From Kosakonia sacchari (GTDB lineage Bacteria; Pseudomonadota; Gammaproteobacteria; Enterobacterales; Enterobacteriaceae): 64,000 nt of DNA. Position 1 is the stretch's first letter, and each line of letters opens with the position of its first letter. Shown here one piece after another: positions 47,588 to 57,304 of the stretch. Under the pieces are notes generated by a model. The model was given only the letters and a program-made list of their open reading frames with translations, was not told the DNA's origin and did no database searches. Location of the stretch: positions 242,816-306,815 of the forward strand of contig FOAY01000003.1 in the NCBI GenBank assembly GCA_900109485.1. Direction: 5' to 3'. The position numbers were made by a program, and so were the translations under genes.

Positions 47588-47764
47588 ACTCTCTCCTTAA
47601 ACCTGAAGGTTAATGGCCGCTATCATGACCAAACCCTGGCCTGATGGAAAGCAGGTTCTGCCTGTTGCATTAATCTCTGCAACCTTTCAGGACAATTTCG
47701 GTTTACTGCGATCCTGCGTCTCTGTCCTATACTCGGGGTCTTGTTTCTACGGGGATTATTCATC

Positions 47765-48487
47765 ATGACACCAACGATTGACTTGCTGTGCGCCCATCGT
47801 TCCATTCGCCACTTTACCGATCAACCTGTCACGCAGGAGCAGCGTGAAGCGATCATCGCCAGCGCGCAGGCGACCTCCAGCTCCAGCTTTTTACAGTGCA
47901 GCTCAATTATTCGCATAACCGATAGGGCGATGCGTGAACAACTGGTGGCATTGACCGGCGGGCAGCAGCATGTCGCTCAGGCGGCTGAGTTCTGGGTGTT
48001 CTGCGCGGATTTCCATCGTAACTTTGAAATCAGCCCGGAAGCGAAACCCGGTCTTGCGGAACAACTGCTGCTGGGTATGGTAGATACCGCGCTGATGGCG
48101 CAAAACGCCTTTACGGCGGCGGAATCTCTGGGGCTCGGCGGTGTTTATATCGGCGGTATTCGTAACAATATCGAAGCGGTGGGTGAACTGTTACAGGTGC
48201 CAAAACATGTGCTGCCGCTGTTTGGCCTGTGCCTTGGCTGGCCGGCGGACGACCCGGGTTTAAAACCGCGGATGCCGGCGTCGCTGCTGGTGCATGAAAA
48301 CCATTATCAGCCGCTGGATCGTGATGTGCTGGCGCAGTATGACGAAGAGATCGCTAACTACTATCTGACGCGTGGCAGCAATACGCGCCGCGATACGTGG
48401 AGCGATCATATCCGTCGCACGCTGATTAAAGAGAATCGTCCTTTTATTCTCGATTATTTGCATAAACAGGGATGGGCAACACGCTAA
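47765..48487 (+). CDS. nfsA: NfsA, oxygen-insensitive NADPH nitroreductase
   Basis: 240 residues from ATG 47765, beginning MTPTIDLLCAHRSIRHF like E. coli NfsA. The FMN-binding parts HRSIR, QATSSSSFLQ and GLGGVYIGGIRNN are present. It reduces nitroaromatics and quinones. In E. coli ybjC stands between grxA and nfsA; here the 177-base gap contains no ybjC. rimK follows in the same direction. Confidence 0.95.
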   Translation: MTPTIDLLCAHRSIRHFTDQPVTQEQREAIIASAQATSSSSFLQCSSIIRITDRAMREQLVALTGGQQHVAQAAEFWVFCADFHRNFEISPEAKPGLAEQLLLGMVDTALMAQNAFTAAESLGLGGVYIGGIRNNIEAVGELLQVPKHVLPLFGLCLGWPADDPGLKPRMPASLLVHENHYQPLDRDVLAQYDEEIANYYLTRGSNTRRDTWSDHIRRTLIKENRPFILDYLHKQGWATR

Positions 48488-48560
48488 TTCCCGTTCATCC
48501 TGCTCTTTGCTGCGTGTATGATACGCGGGCTTTAACGGCTCTTTTTTAGCGAGGTGCAGG

Positions 48561-49463
48561 GTGAGAATTGCCATATTGTCCCGGGACGGAACGCTCTATT
48601 CATGTAAACGCCTGCGCGAAGCGGCAACGCAGCGCGGCCATCTGGTCGAAATTTTCGATCCACTCTCCTGTTACATGAATATCAGCCCTGCGGCATCGTC
48701 CATTCACTATAAAGGCCGTCAGCTCCCGCATTTTGATGCGGTGATCCCACGCATTGGCTCCGCCATTACCTTTTACGGTACGGCTGCGCTGCGCCAGTTT
48801 GAAATTCTGGGCAGCTATCCGCTCAATGAATCCGTCGCCATTACCCGCGCCAGAGATAAACTGCGCTCACTGCAACTGCTGGCGCGCCAGGGGATCGATT
48901 TACCGGTGACCGGCATTGCGCATTCGCCGGATGACACCAGCGATCTGATCGATATGGTCGGCGGCGCGCCGCTGGTGGTAAAGCTGGTGGAAGGCACGCA
49001 GGGGATTGGCGTGGTGCTGGCGGAAACCCGCCAGGCGGCAGAAAGCGTGATTGACGCGTTTCGCGGCCTGAATGCGCATATCCTGGTGCAGGAGTTTATC
49101 GCCGAAGCCAAAGGGTGCGATGTTCGCTGTCTTGTCGTCGGCAATGAAGTGGTTGCGGCCATTGAACGCCGGGCGAAAGAGGGGGATTTTCGCTCTAACC
49201 TGCACCGCGGCGGGCAGGCGACTGTCGCTAACATCACGCCGCGCGAACGCGAAATCGCGCTGGCTGCTGCGCATACGCTGGGGCTGGATGTGGCGGGCGT
49301 GGATATTCTGCGCGCCAATCGCGGGCCGCTGGTGATGGAAGTGAACGCATCGCCGGGGCTGGAAGGCATCGAAAAGGCTACCGGCATCGATATTGCCGGG
49401 CGAATGATCCAGTGGATTGAGCGTCAGGCAACCCCTGGATTTAGCCTGAAAACAGGCGGCTAG
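48561..49463 (+). CDS. rimK: RimK, ribosomal protein S6 glutamate ligase
   Basis: 300 residues from GTG 48561 (GAGGTGCAGG upstream); E. coli uses ATG at the same place. ATP-grasp enzyme with [18 protein letters not shown] and [15 protein letters not shown]. It adds glutamates to the C-terminus of S6 and makes poly-alpha-glutamate. Closely matches E. coli RimK. Confidence 0.96.
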   Translation: MRIAILSRDGTLYSCKRLREAATQRGHLVEIFDPLSCYMNISPAASSIHYKGRQLPHFDAVIPRIGSAITFYGTAALRQFEILGSYPLNESVAITRARDKLRSLQLLARQGIDLPVTGIAHSPDDTSDLIDMVGGAPLVVKLVEGTQGIGVVLAETRQAAESVIDAFRGLNAHILVQEFIAEAKGCDVRCLVVGNEVVAAIERRAKEGDFRSNLHRGGQATVANITPREREIALAAAHTLGLDVAGVDILRANRGPLVMEVNASPGLEGIEKATGIDIAGRMIQWIERQATPGFSLKTGG

Positions 49464-49547
49464 GGCATTTTCCTGCGCTATTAATGGTGCCTGCCGTGCT
49501 TTTTGCGTAAGCTATGGGCAATTTTTTCAGTAAGAGAGCAATACGTT

Positions 49548-50033
49548 ATGGATTCACTCGTCGTTCCTGGTCTGGACACGCTTCGTCACTGGCTCGACGA
49601 ACTGGGCATCACTTTTTTTGAGTGTGATAACTGTCAGGCGCTGCACCTGCCGCATATGCAAAATTTTGATGGCGTGTTCGATGCGAAGCTTGACCTGGTT
49701 AATGACATCATGCTGTTTACGGCGATGGCGGAAGTTAAACCTTCGGCGCTGCTGGCGCTGTCAGCGGATCTCTCTGCCATTAACGCCAGTTCGCTGACCG
49801 TAAAAGCGTTTCTCGATATTCAGGATGATAATCTGCCGAAGCTGGTGGTATGCCAGTCTTTATGCGTTGGTCCAGGCGTCACCTTCGAGCAGTTCGCCTG
49901 GTTTATGCGCCAGAGCGAGGAGCAGATTTCCATGGTGATTATGGAAGCCAACGCGCACCAGCTGCTGTTTCTTGCGACAGAAGGCGAGGAAGAGTCCGTC
50001 GAGGGTGACGCAACGCGTAATTTTCTCCACTGA
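49548..50033 (+). CDS. ybjN: YbjN, sensory transduction-like regulator
   Basis: 161 residues from ATG 49548 (MDSLVVPGLDTLRHWLDELG), matching E. coli YbjN in sequence and length. Fold related to type III secretion chaperones. In E. coli its level affects motility, biofilm and stress genes; the mechanism is not known. The upstream extension to 49503 is not supported. Confidence 0.92.
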   Translation: MDSLVVPGLDTLRHWLDELGITFFECDNCQALHLPHMQNFDGVFDAKLDLVNDIMLFTAMAEVKPSALLALSADLSAINASSLTVKAFLDIQDDNLPKLVVCQSLCVGPGVTFEQFAWFMRQSEEQISMVIMEANAHQLLFLATEGEEESVEGDATRNFLH

Positions 50034-50384
50034 CTCTTTGCCGCAATTCATGCAGTCGCTGCCAGCGCGGCTGCAAAATAAATATTTTTATTCTGCTTTT
50101 AACCTTTCCTTAAAGAACTATTCACCGCAATTCCGGCGGTGAAGGCTTATCCCATAGACAGATCCTGCATAAAAAATTGATAAACCGCGTTTTTTAATCT
50201 GACCTATAGCCTCAAACCCTGGCTACAGTTATTCTTGCGCTGCTTACAACAGCATGCGGTGTCTGCCGGAAGAGTTTTCTCCTCCGAGGCTGTGCAGAGT
50301 GACAAAATATGCATGATTCTTGCATACCTTAAAATGCGTACATTTGGTTCGTATGTTAACGGGCTTTTCCAGAAGGAATGAGAT
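50034..50384. promoter_or_regulatory. potF upstream region
   Basis: 351 bases without a gene. It must hold the potF promoter; no sigma-54 promoter with correct spacing could be found, only an AT-rich part and AGAAGGAATGAG as ribosome site. Confidence 0.4.
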
Positions 50385-51497
50385 ATGACCGCCTTGAGCA
50401 AAAAATGGGTATCAGGTCTTGTCGCGGGTGCGTTGATGGCTGTCTCTGCCAGCACGCTCGCAGCCGAGCAAAAGACGCTGCATGTTTACAACTGGTCTGA
50501 TTATATTGCGCCGGACACTGTCGCAAATTTCGAAAAAGAAACCGGTATTAAAGTCGTTTATGACGTGTTTGACTCCAACGAAGTGCTGGAAGGCAAACTG
50601 ATGGCGGGCAGCACCGGCTTCGACCTGGTGGTGCCGTCGGCAAGCTTCCTTGAGCGCCAGCTGGCCGCCGGTGTGTTCCAGCCGCTGGATAAGAGCAAGC
50701 TGCCAAACTGGAAAAACCTCGATCCGGACGTGCTGAAGATGGTTGCCAAGCATGACCCGGACAACAAATACGCCATGCCGTACCTGTGGGCGACTACCGG
50801 TATTGGTTATAACATCGATAAAGTTAAAGCCGCACTGGGCAAAGACGCGCCGGTGAACAGTTGGGATCTGGTGCTGAAGCCGGAAAACCTGGAAAAACTG
50901 AAAAGCTGTGGCGTCTCTTTCCTCGATGCGCCGGAAGAGATTTTTGCCACCGTGCTGAACTACCTCGGCAAAGATCCGAACAGCAACAAAGCGGATGATT
51001 ACACCGGCCCGGCAACGGATTTGCTGCTGAAGCTGCGTCCGAATATCCGTTATTTCCACTCTTCGCAATACATCAACGATCTGGCTAACGGCGACATCTG
51101 CGTGGCGATTGGTTGGGCAGGGGACGTATGGCAGGCCGCTAACCGCGCGAAAGAAGCGAAAAACGGCGTCAACGTGACCTACACCATTCCGAAAGAGGGG
51201 GCGCTGGCGTTCTTTGACGTCTTCGCGATGCCTGCCGATGCGAAAAATAAAGATGAGGCTTATCAGTTCCTTAACTATCTGATGCGCCCGGATGTGATTG
51301 CCCATATCAGCGATCACGTGTTCTACGCGAACGGCAACAAAGCCTCTGTTCCACTGATCAGCGAAGAAGTGCGTAACAACCCGGCAATCTTCCCGCCGCC
51401 GGATGTCTTCGCCAAACTGTTTACGCTGAAAGTCCAGGATCCGAAGATTGACCGCGTAAGAACCCGCGCATGGACTAAAGTTAAAAGCGGCAAGTAA
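50385..51497 (+). CDS. potF: PotF, periplasmic putrescine-binding protein
   Basis: 370 residues, signal peptide ending TLAAE. LHVYNWSDYIAPDTVANFEKE at the mature start and the ligand-site residues SDY, WATTGIGYN and DAPEE are as in E. coli PotF. First gene of the potFGHI putrescine importer. AGAAGGA precedes the ATG. Confidence 0.97.
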   Translation: MTALSKKWVSGLVAGALMAVSASTLAAEQKTLHVYNWSDYIAPDTVANFEKETGIKVVYDVFDSNEVLEGKLMAGSTGFDLVVPSASFLERQLAAGVFQPLDKSKLPNWKNLDPDVLKMVAKHDPDNKYAMPYLWATTGIGYNIDKVKAALGKDAPVNSWDLVLKPENLEKLKSCGVSFLDAPEEIFATVLNYLGKDPNSNKADDYTGPATDLLLKLRPNIRYFHSSQYINDLANGDICVAIGWAGDVWQAANRAKEAKNGVNVTYTIPKEGALAFFDVFAMPADAKNKDEAYQFLNYLMRPDVIAHISDHVFYANGNKASVPLISEEVRNNPAIFPPPDVFAKLFTLKVQDPKIDRVRTRAWTKVKSGK

Positions 51498-51524
51498 ATC
51501 AATTACCTGACTGGTGATTAGAGC

Positions 51525-51539
51525 GCACCAATATGGTGC
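51525..51539. promoter_or_regulatory. NtrC-like palindrome between potF and potG
   Basis: GCACCAATATGGTGC fits GCACC-N5-GGTGC exactly. It could be an NtrC site, in keeping with NtrC control of potFGHI in E. coli, or an RNA hairpin that lowers potGHI relative to potF. No well-spaced sigma-54 promoter follows. Confidence 0.5.
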
Positions 51540-51619
51540 AATTGCCCCAAAGCTGGACAGAGGTACTGCGCCTCTGTTCAGCCATTTGTAAGTCAACCTG
51601 TTGAAACAGGGTGATGTTT

Positions 51620-52771
51620 ATGCCGGAGAGCACTGGATTGAACGACGCTATTCCCCGCCCACAGGCGAAGAGCCGCAAGGATCTGACGCCGCTGCTTGAA
51701 ATCCGCAATCTGACCAAATCGTTTGACGGCCAGCATGCCGTTGATGATGTCAGCCTCACTATTTACAAAGGCGAAATTTTTGCACTGCTCGGTGCGTCCG
51801 GCTGCGGCAAATCGACCTTGCTGCGTATGCTGGCCGGTTTTGAGCAGCCAACGCAGGGGCAAATTATGCTCGACGGCGTCGATCTGGCGCATGTGCCGCC
51901 GTATCTGCGCCCCATCAATATGATGTTTCAGTCTTATGCCCTGTTCCCGCACATGACGGTTGAACAGAACATCGCGTTCGGCCTGAAACAGGATAAGTTG
52001 CCGAAAGCGGAAATTGCCAGCCGCGTGGCGGAGATGCTCAATCTGGTGCATATGGGCGAGTTCGCCAAACGTAAGCCTCATCAGCTTTCCGGCGGGCAAC
52101 GTCAGCGCGTGGCGCTGGCGCGCAGCCTGGCGAAACGCCCGAAACTGCTGCTGCTGGATGAACCGATGGGCGCGCTGGATAAAAAACTGCGTGACCGTAT
52201 GCAACTGGAAGTGGTGGATATCCTCGAGCGCGTCGGCGTGACCTGCGTGATGGTAACGCACGATCAGGAAGAGGCGATGACCATGGCTGGCCGTATCGCC
52301 ATCATGAACCGCGGTAAATTCGTGCAGATTGGCGAGCCGGAAGAGATTTACGAGCATCCGACCACCCGCTACAGCGCTGAATTTATCGGCTCGGTCAATG
52401 TCTTCGAAGGGCTGCTGAAAGTGCGTCAGGATGATGGCCTGGTGATCGAGTCTCCGGGGCTGGTGCATCCGCTGAAGGTCGATGCGGATGCTTCGGTGGT
52501 GGACAACGTGCCGGTGTACGTGGCGCTGCGCCCGGAAAAAATCATGCTCTGCGACGAGCCGCCAGCCGATGGCTACAACTTTGCCGTCGGCGAAGTGGTG
52601 CATATTGCCTACCTTGGCGACCTCTCTATTTATCACGTGCGTGTGCAAAGCGGGCAGATGATCAGCGCCCAGTTGCAAAACGCGCATCGCTACCGTAAAG
52701 GCGCGCCAACCTGGGGCGACGAAGTTCGTCTCTGTTGGGATGCCGATAGTTGTGTGGTTCTGACGGTTTAA
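51620..52771 (+). CDS. potG: PotG, putrescine ABC transporter ATPase
   Basis: 383 residues from ATG 51620 (AGGGTG upstream); starts at 51611 and 51614 are also in frame. Walker A GASGCGKST, signature LSGGQRQR, Walker B LLLDEPMGALD, H-loop VTHD, then a C-terminal TOBE domain. Almost identical to E. coli PotG in its core. Confidence 0.96.
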   Translation: MPESTGLNDAIPRPQAKSRKDLTPLLEIRNLTKSFDGQHAVDDVSLTIYKGEIFALLGASGCGKSTLLRMLAGFEQPTQGQIMLDGVDLAHVPPYLRPINMMFQSYALFPHMTVEQNIAFGLKQDKLPKAEIASRVAEMLNLVHMGEFAKRKPHQLSGGQRQRVALARSLAKRPKLLLLDEPMGALDKKLRDRMQLEVVDILERVGVTCVMVTHDQEEAMTMAGRIAIMNRGKFVQIGEPEEIYEHPTTRYSAEFIGSVNVFEGLLKVRQDDGLVIESPGLVHPLKVDADASVVDNVPVYVALRPEKIMLCDEPPADGYNFAVGEVVHIAYLGDLSIYHVRVQSGQMISAQLQNAHRYRKGAPTWGDEVRLCWDADSCVVLTV

Positions 52772-52780
52772 GGAGCGGTG

Positions 52781-53734
52781 ATGAGTACACTGGAGCCGCC
52801 GGCCCGCGTTGAAAAACCGGGCGGTATAACACTGTGGCTGGCGCGTATGCAAATGCGTCACGGGCGCAAGCTGGTGATTGCGCTGCCCTATATCTGGCTT
52901 ATTTTGCTGTTTCTGCTGCCGTTTTTGATTGTCTTCAAAATCAGCCTTGCGGAGATGGCGCGCCAGATCCCGCCGTATACCGATCTGATTGAGTGGGCCG
53001 ACAGCCAGCTTACGGTCACGCTGAATATCGGCAACTTCCTGCAACTGACCGACGATCCGCTCTATATCGAGGCGTACCTGCAATCGCTGGAAGTGGCGGC
53101 GATTTCCACGCTGTGCTGTTTGCTGCTCGGCTATCCGCTGGCCTGGGCGGTGGCGCACAGTAAGCCGTCAACGCGCAATATTCTGCTGTTGTTGGTGATT
53201 CTGCCGTCGTGGACGTCGTTTCTGATCCGCGTGTACGCGTGGATGGGCATTTTGAAAAGCAACGGCGTGCTGAATAACGTCCTGATGTGGCTGGGCGTTA
53301 TCGATCAGCCGCTGAACATTCTGCACACCAACCTGGCGGTCTATATTGGCATCGTTTACGCCTATCTGCCGTTTATGGTGCTGCCGATTTATACCGCGCT
53401 GACGCGTATCGACTATTCGCTTGTGGAAGCCTCGCTGGATCTCGGCGCGCGGCCGCTGAAAACCTTCTTCAGTGTGATTGTGCCGCTGACCAAAGGCGGG
53501 ATTATCGCCGGGTCGATGCTGGTGTTTATCCCGGCGGTCGGGGAGTTTGTGATCCCGGAACTGCTTGGCGGCCCGGACAGCATCATGATTGGGCGCGTGC
53601 TGTGGCAGGAGTTCTTTAATAACCGCGACTGGCCGGTGGCCTCTGCGGTGGCGGTGATCATGCTGTTGTTGCTGATTGTGCCGATCATGTGGTTCCACAA
53701 ACATCAGCAGAAACAGGCGGAGGATCACGCATGA
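52781..53734 (+). CDS. potH: PotH, putrescine permease subunit
   Basis: 317 residues from ATG 52781 (AGGAG upstream), MSTLEPPARVE start as in E. coli. Six membrane helices and the loop EASLDLGARPLKTFFSVIVPLTKGG. It overlaps potI by four bases (ATGA). Confidence 0.96.
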   Translation: MSTLEPPARVEKPGGITLWLARMQMRHGRKLVIALPYIWLILLFLLPFLIVFKISLAEMARQIPPYTDLIEWADSQLTVTLNIGNFLQLTDDPLYIEAYLQSLEVAAISTLCCLLLGYPLAWAVAHSKPSTRNILLLLVILPSWTSFLIRVYAWMGILKSNGVLNNVLMWLGVIDQPLNILHTNLAVYIGIVYAYLPFMVLPIYTALTRIDYSLVEASLDLGARPLKTFFSVIVPLTKGGIIAGSMLVFIPAVGEFVIPELLGGPDSIMIGRVLWQEFFNNRDWPVASAVAVIMLLLLIVPIMWFHKHQQKQAEDHA

Positions 53735-54585
53735 ACAACTTACCGGTAGTGCGATCGCCGTGGCGCATCCTGATCCTGGTGCTCGGGTTCTCATTCCTGT
53801 ATGCGCCGATGCTGATGCTGGTGATCTACTCGTTCAACAGTTCGAAGCTGGTCACGGTATGGGCGGGCTGGTCAACGCGCTGGTACGGCGAACTGTTCCA
53901 CGATGATGCGATGATGAGCGCGGTGGGCTTAAGCCTGACCATTGCCGCCTGTGCTGCCACGATGGCGGCGATCCTCGGCACCATCGCCGCTGTTGTGATG
54001 GTGCGTTTTGGCCGCTTCCGTGGCGCCAACGGTTTCGCTTTTATGATCACCGCGCCGCTGGTGATGCCGGATGTGATTACCGGTCTGTCGCTGCTGCTGC
54101 TGTTTGTCGCGCTCGGGCATGCGATTGGCTGGCCTTCGGATCGCGGGATGTTAACCATCTGGCTGGCGCACGTCACGTTCTGTACGGCTTATGTGGCGGT
54201 GGTGATCTCTTCTCGCCTGCGTGAACTCGATCGCTCGATTGAAGAGGCAGCGATGGATCTGGGCGCCACGCCGCTGAAAGTCTTCTTTGTCATTACGCTG
54301 CCGATGATCATGCCTGCGGTGATTTCCGGCTGGCTGCTGGCCTTTACGCTGTCGCTGGATGATCTGGTGATCGCCAGCTTTGTCTCCGGGCCGGGCGCGA
54401 CAACGTTGCCGATGCTGGTCTTCTCCAGCGTGCGTATGGGGGTAAATCCGGAAATCAACGCGCTGGCGACGCTGATCCTCGGCGTGGTCGGGATTGTTGG
54501 TTTAATCGCCTGGTATCTGATGGCGCGCACGGAAAAGCAGCGGATTCGCGATATCCAGCGTGCAAGACAAGATCATTCTCATTAA
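53731..54585 (+). CDS. potI: PotI, putrescine permease subunit
   Basis: 284 residues from ATG 53731. Six helices; permease loop EAAMDLGATPLKVFFVITLPMIMP. Partner of PotH in the PotFGHI importer. The longer frame from 53689 lies inside potH and is not used. Confidence 0.96.
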   Translation: MNNLPVVRSPWRILILVLGFSFLYAPMLMLVIYSFNSSKLVTVWAGWSTRWYGELFHDDAMMSAVGLSLTIAACAATMAAILGTIAAVVMVRFGRFRGANGFAFMITAPLVMPDVITGLSLLLLFVALGHAIGWPSDRGMLTIWLAHVTFCTAYVAVVISSRLRELDRSIEEAAMDLGATPLKVFFVITLPMIMPAVISGWLLAFTLSLDDLVIASFVSGPGATTLPMLVFSSVRMGVNPEINALATLILGVVGIVGLIAWYLMARTEKQRIRDIQRARQDHSH

Positions 54586-54607
54586 AATCGGAAAATTGTG
54601 TCGCTGA

Positions 54608-54632
54608 TGCCGCGCTTGTCGCGGCATTTTTT
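54608..54632 (+). terminator. potFGHI terminator
   Basis: TGCCGCG-CTTGT-CGCGGCA with a T6 tail. It ends only 18 bases before the ybjO start, so ybjO is either read through or has its promoter inside potI. Confidence 0.8.
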
Positions 54633-54650
54633 CACAGGGAAATCACAGGA

Positions 54651-55121
54651 TTGGGCTTCTTTAAGAAAACCACTCATCACGCGAAACCGAATGTACCCGC
54701 GATGGTACAGGTGGCGGCTATTGCCATCATCACTATTCGCTGTGTCGATGTGCTGATGGTGCTCAATGTACTGGGCGGGCGCGGTATTATCGATTTTGTC
54801 CAGCGCAGCGCACAGACCTGGGCGCTGACGCTGATTTTTCTCGGCAGCCTGTTGCTGGTATTTATCGAGATCCTCTGTGCGTTTTCGGTGGTGAAAGGCC
54901 GCAACTGGGCGCGCTGGCTCTATCTTCTGACGCAGCTTATCGCCACCGGCTATTTGTGGGCCGCCTCGCTCGGTTATGGTTATCCGGAGCTGTTCAGTAT
55001 TGCCGGTGGATCGCGCCGGGAGATTTTCCATTCGCTGATGCTGCAAAAACTGCCCGATATGCTGGTGCTGTTCCTGCTGTTTATCCCCGCACCCAGCCGA
55101 CGCTTTTTCCGCCTGCAATAA
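54651..55121 (+). CDS. ybjO: YbjO, inner-membrane protein
   Basis: 156 residues with four predicted helices. The start is placed at TTG 54651; the product then begins [11 protein letters not shown], which aligns a few residues inside E. coli YbjO (MEDETLGFFKK). The E. coli start codon position reads AGG here, so the start has shifted. [16 protein letters not shown]-like end is well conserved. Function unknown. Confidence 0.82.
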   Translation: MGFFKKTTHHAKPNVPAMVQVAAIAIITIRCVDVLMVLNVLGGRGIIDFVQRSAQTWALTLIFLGSLLLVFIEILCAFSVVKGRNWARWLYLLTQLIATGYLWAASLGYGYPELFSIAGGSRREIFHSLMLQKLPDMLVLFLLFIPAPSRRFFRLQ

Positions 55122-55162
55122 CGGTGGTACAATCCCGGCCCCGCAAAACGAAAGGCTTTATT

Positions 55163-56290
55163 ATGCAGTGCGCTCTCTACGATGCTGGTCGCTGTCGCTC
55201 CTGTCAGTGGATCGAACAACCGCTTGCCACCCAGCTTACCGCGAAGATGAACGATCTCCATCACCTGCTGGCGGGGTTGCCGGTTGCAGAGTGGCGCACG
55301 CCGGTGAGCGGCCCGGAACAGGGGTTTCGCAATAAAGCCAAAATGGTGGTCAGCGGTAGCGTAGAAAAACCGCTGCTCGGTATGCTGCATCGTGACGGTA
55401 CGCCGGAAGATCTTACTGATTGCCCACTCTATCCCGACGCTTTTGCCCCGGTTTTTGCTGCGCTTAAACCCTTTATTGCCCGCGCGGGGCTGACGCCTTA
55501 CAACGTGGCGCGCAAGCGCGGCGAACTGAAATACTTGCTGCTGACCGAAAGCCAGCAGGATGGCAGCATGATGCTGCGTTTTGTCTTGCGTTCCGAAGCC
55601 AAACTGGCGCAACTTCGCGCCGCGCTGCCGTGGTTGCAGGCGCAATTACCGCAGTTAAAGGTCATTTCGGTAAATATCCAGCCAGTGCATATGGCGATCA
55701 TGGAAGGGGAGACGGAGATTTTCCTCACCGAACAGCAGGCGCTGGAGGAAAATTTCAATGGTGTGCCGCTGTGGATCCGCCCGCAAAGTTTCTTCCAGAC
55801 CAATCCGGTTGTCGCCAGCGCGCTGTACGCCACTGCCCGTGACTGGGTGCGCGCTTTACCGGTCGCGCATATGTGGGATCTGTTCTGCGGCGTCGGCGGT
55901 TTTGGTCTGCACTGCGCTACACCTGAAATGCGGCTGACCGGCATCGAGATTGCCCCGGAAGCGATCGCCTGCGCAACGCAGTCGGCGCAGGTGCTGGGAT
56001 TGCACAATCTGCATTTTCAGGCGCTCGATTCCACACAGTTCGCCACTGCGCAACAGGACGTGCCGGATCTGGTGTTGGTTAACCCACCGCGACGCGGCAT
56101 CGGGGCGGAATTATGCGACTACTTAAGCCGTATGGCGCCGCCTTTTATCGTCTATTCAAGCTGTAATGCACAGTCGATGGCGAAAGATATTCGACAGCTT
56201 CCAGGCTATCGCATCGAACGCGTGCAATTGTTTGATATGTTCCCGCATACCGCACATTACGAGGTGTTGACGCTGTTGGTTAAGCAATAA
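55163..56290 (+). CDS. rlmC: RlmC, 23S rRNA m5U747 methyltransferase
   Basis: 375 residues from ATG 55163. [4Fe-4S] cluster cysteines C3, C11 and C14 plus one in TDCPL; SAM site [17 protein letters not shown]; catalytic cysteine in YSSCNAQ. Matches E. coli RlmC (RumB). It modifies U747 of 23S rRNA. The long upstream frame extension to 54956 is inside ybjO. Confidence 0.96.
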   Translation: MQCALYDAGRCRSCQWIEQPLATQLTAKMNDLHHLLAGLPVAEWRTPVSGPEQGFRNKAKMVVSGSVEKPLLGMLHRDGTPEDLTDCPLYPDAFAPVFAALKPFIARAGLTPYNVARKRGELKYLLLTESQQDGSMMLRFVLRSEAKLAQLRAALPWLQAQLPQLKVISVNIQPVHMAIMEGETEIFLTEQQALEENFNGVPLWIRPQSFFQTNPVVASALYATARDWVRALPVAHMWDLFCGVGGFGLHCATPEMRLTGIEIAPEAIACATQSAQVLGLHNLHFQALDSTQFATAQQDVPDLVLVNPPRRGIGAELCDYLSRMAPPFIVYSSCNAQSMAKDIRQLPGYRIERVQLFDMFPHTAHYEVLTLLVKQ

Positions 56291-56314
56291 AAAAGCCGCG
56301 TAAGCGGCTTTTTT
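56289..56314. terminator. rlmC / artJ bidirectional terminator
   Basis: GCCGC-GTAA-GCGGC with A6 before and T6 after. Confidence 0.85.
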
Positions 56315-56399
56315 ATAATCTTGTGGCTTCGTCTTACCCGAATTACAAATTAGAAGTCCGTTGGTCTGGTAAGCGCAACGCTACCGGGCAAGGCTGCAT

Positions 56400-57134
56400 T
56401 TACTGCGGGAACCACTGGTCGCTGATTTTCTGGTACGTACCGTCAGCTTTGATCGCTTTCAGGGCGGTATTCAGTTTTTCCAGCAGCGCCTTGTTTTCCG
56501 GGCGAACCGCGATGCCGAGACCGGTGCCGAAATATTGCGGATCGGTCACTTTCGGCGTTGCAATGCCAAGCTGCGGATTGGTTTTCAGCCACTCATTAAC
56601 CACGGCGGTATCACCAAATACGCCGTCGATACGGCCATTTTTCAGGTCGATAATCGCGTTCTGGTAGCTGTCATAAGCCACGGTTTTCACTTCCGGGTGC
56701 TTATCCTGCAAATATTTCTGATGTGTGGTGCCGTTTTCCATGCCGATGCGTTTGCCTTTCAAATCGTCGAAAGATTTAAACGCGTCTTTTTTCGCAATTA
56801 CCACCGCGGAGTTCGCGTAGTACGGATCGGTGAAAGAGACCTGTTTGGCGCGCTCTGGCGTAATATCCATACCGGAGATCACCGCGTCATATTTTCTGAA
56901 TTTCAGCGACGGGATCAGGCTGTCAAATGCGTGGTTGGTGAAGGTGCAATCTGCCTGCATCTGTTTGCACAGCGCATTTGCCAGGTCGATATCAAAACCG
57001 ACGATTTTATTGTTCGCGTCCAGCGATTCAAACGGCGGGTAGGTGGCGGAAACGCCGAAATTGATTTTATCAGCAGCAGAGGCGCTCGCAGCGAAAGTCG
57101 CGATCAGGGCGGCGGCCAGCATCAGTTTTTTCAT
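56400..57134 (-). CDS. artJ: ArtJ, periplasmic arginine-binding protein
   Basis: 244 residues from ATG 57134, signal peptide MKKLMLAAALIATFAASASA. Class 3 solute-binding fold with YPPFESLD, FDSLIPSLKFRKYDAVISGMDI and ENGTTHQKYL. Closely matches E. coli ArtJ. Transcribed separately from artPIQM, with its own ArgR boxes upstream. Confidence 0.96.
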   Translation of the reverse strand: MKKLMLAAALIATFAASASAADKINFGVSATYPPFESLDANNKIVGFDIDLANALCKQMQADCTFTNHAFDSLIPSLKFRKYDAVISGMDITPERAKQVSFTDPYYANSAVVIAKKDAFKSFDDLKGKRIGMENGTTHQKYLQDKHPEVKTVAYDSYQNAIIDLKNGRIDGVFGDTAVVNEWLKTNPQLGIATPKVTDPQYFGTGLGIAVRPENKALLEKLNTALKAIKADGTYQKISDQWFPQ

Positions 57135-57204
57135 TTTCGAACTCCTGTCGATCAATCTTATTGTTGTTGCCGTGTCTTCAGCATGGCGTTCACGATGCCA
57201 CTAA

Positions 57205-57243
57205 TTGAATTTATATGCAATAAAAATGCTTAAATATATTTTA
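57205..57243. promoter_or_regulatory. ArgR box pair upstream of artJ
   Basis: Two 18-base boxes separated by three bases: core TGAATTTATATGCA at 57207-57220, and the weaker TGCTTAAATATATT at 57228-57241, against TGAATWWWWATTCA. The geometry is that of arginine repressor operators; artJ is known to be repressed by ArgR. Confidence 0.7.
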
Positions 57244-57304
57244 TTGAATATAAAAAAGGCGAGAAATGAAAGCATTATCTCGCCGTTGATTATTATTTAT
57301 GCAA

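Noticed and set aside
50034-50384. Sigma-54 promoter upstream of potF (TGGC...TTGC at about 50220-50240)
   Set aside because: The gap between GG and GC is 14 bases instead of 10.
50412-51596. Minus-strand frame of 394 residues
   Set aside because: Antisense of potF.
51593-53158. Minus-strand frame of 521 residues
   Set aside because: Antisense of potG and potH, whose products match E. coli closely.
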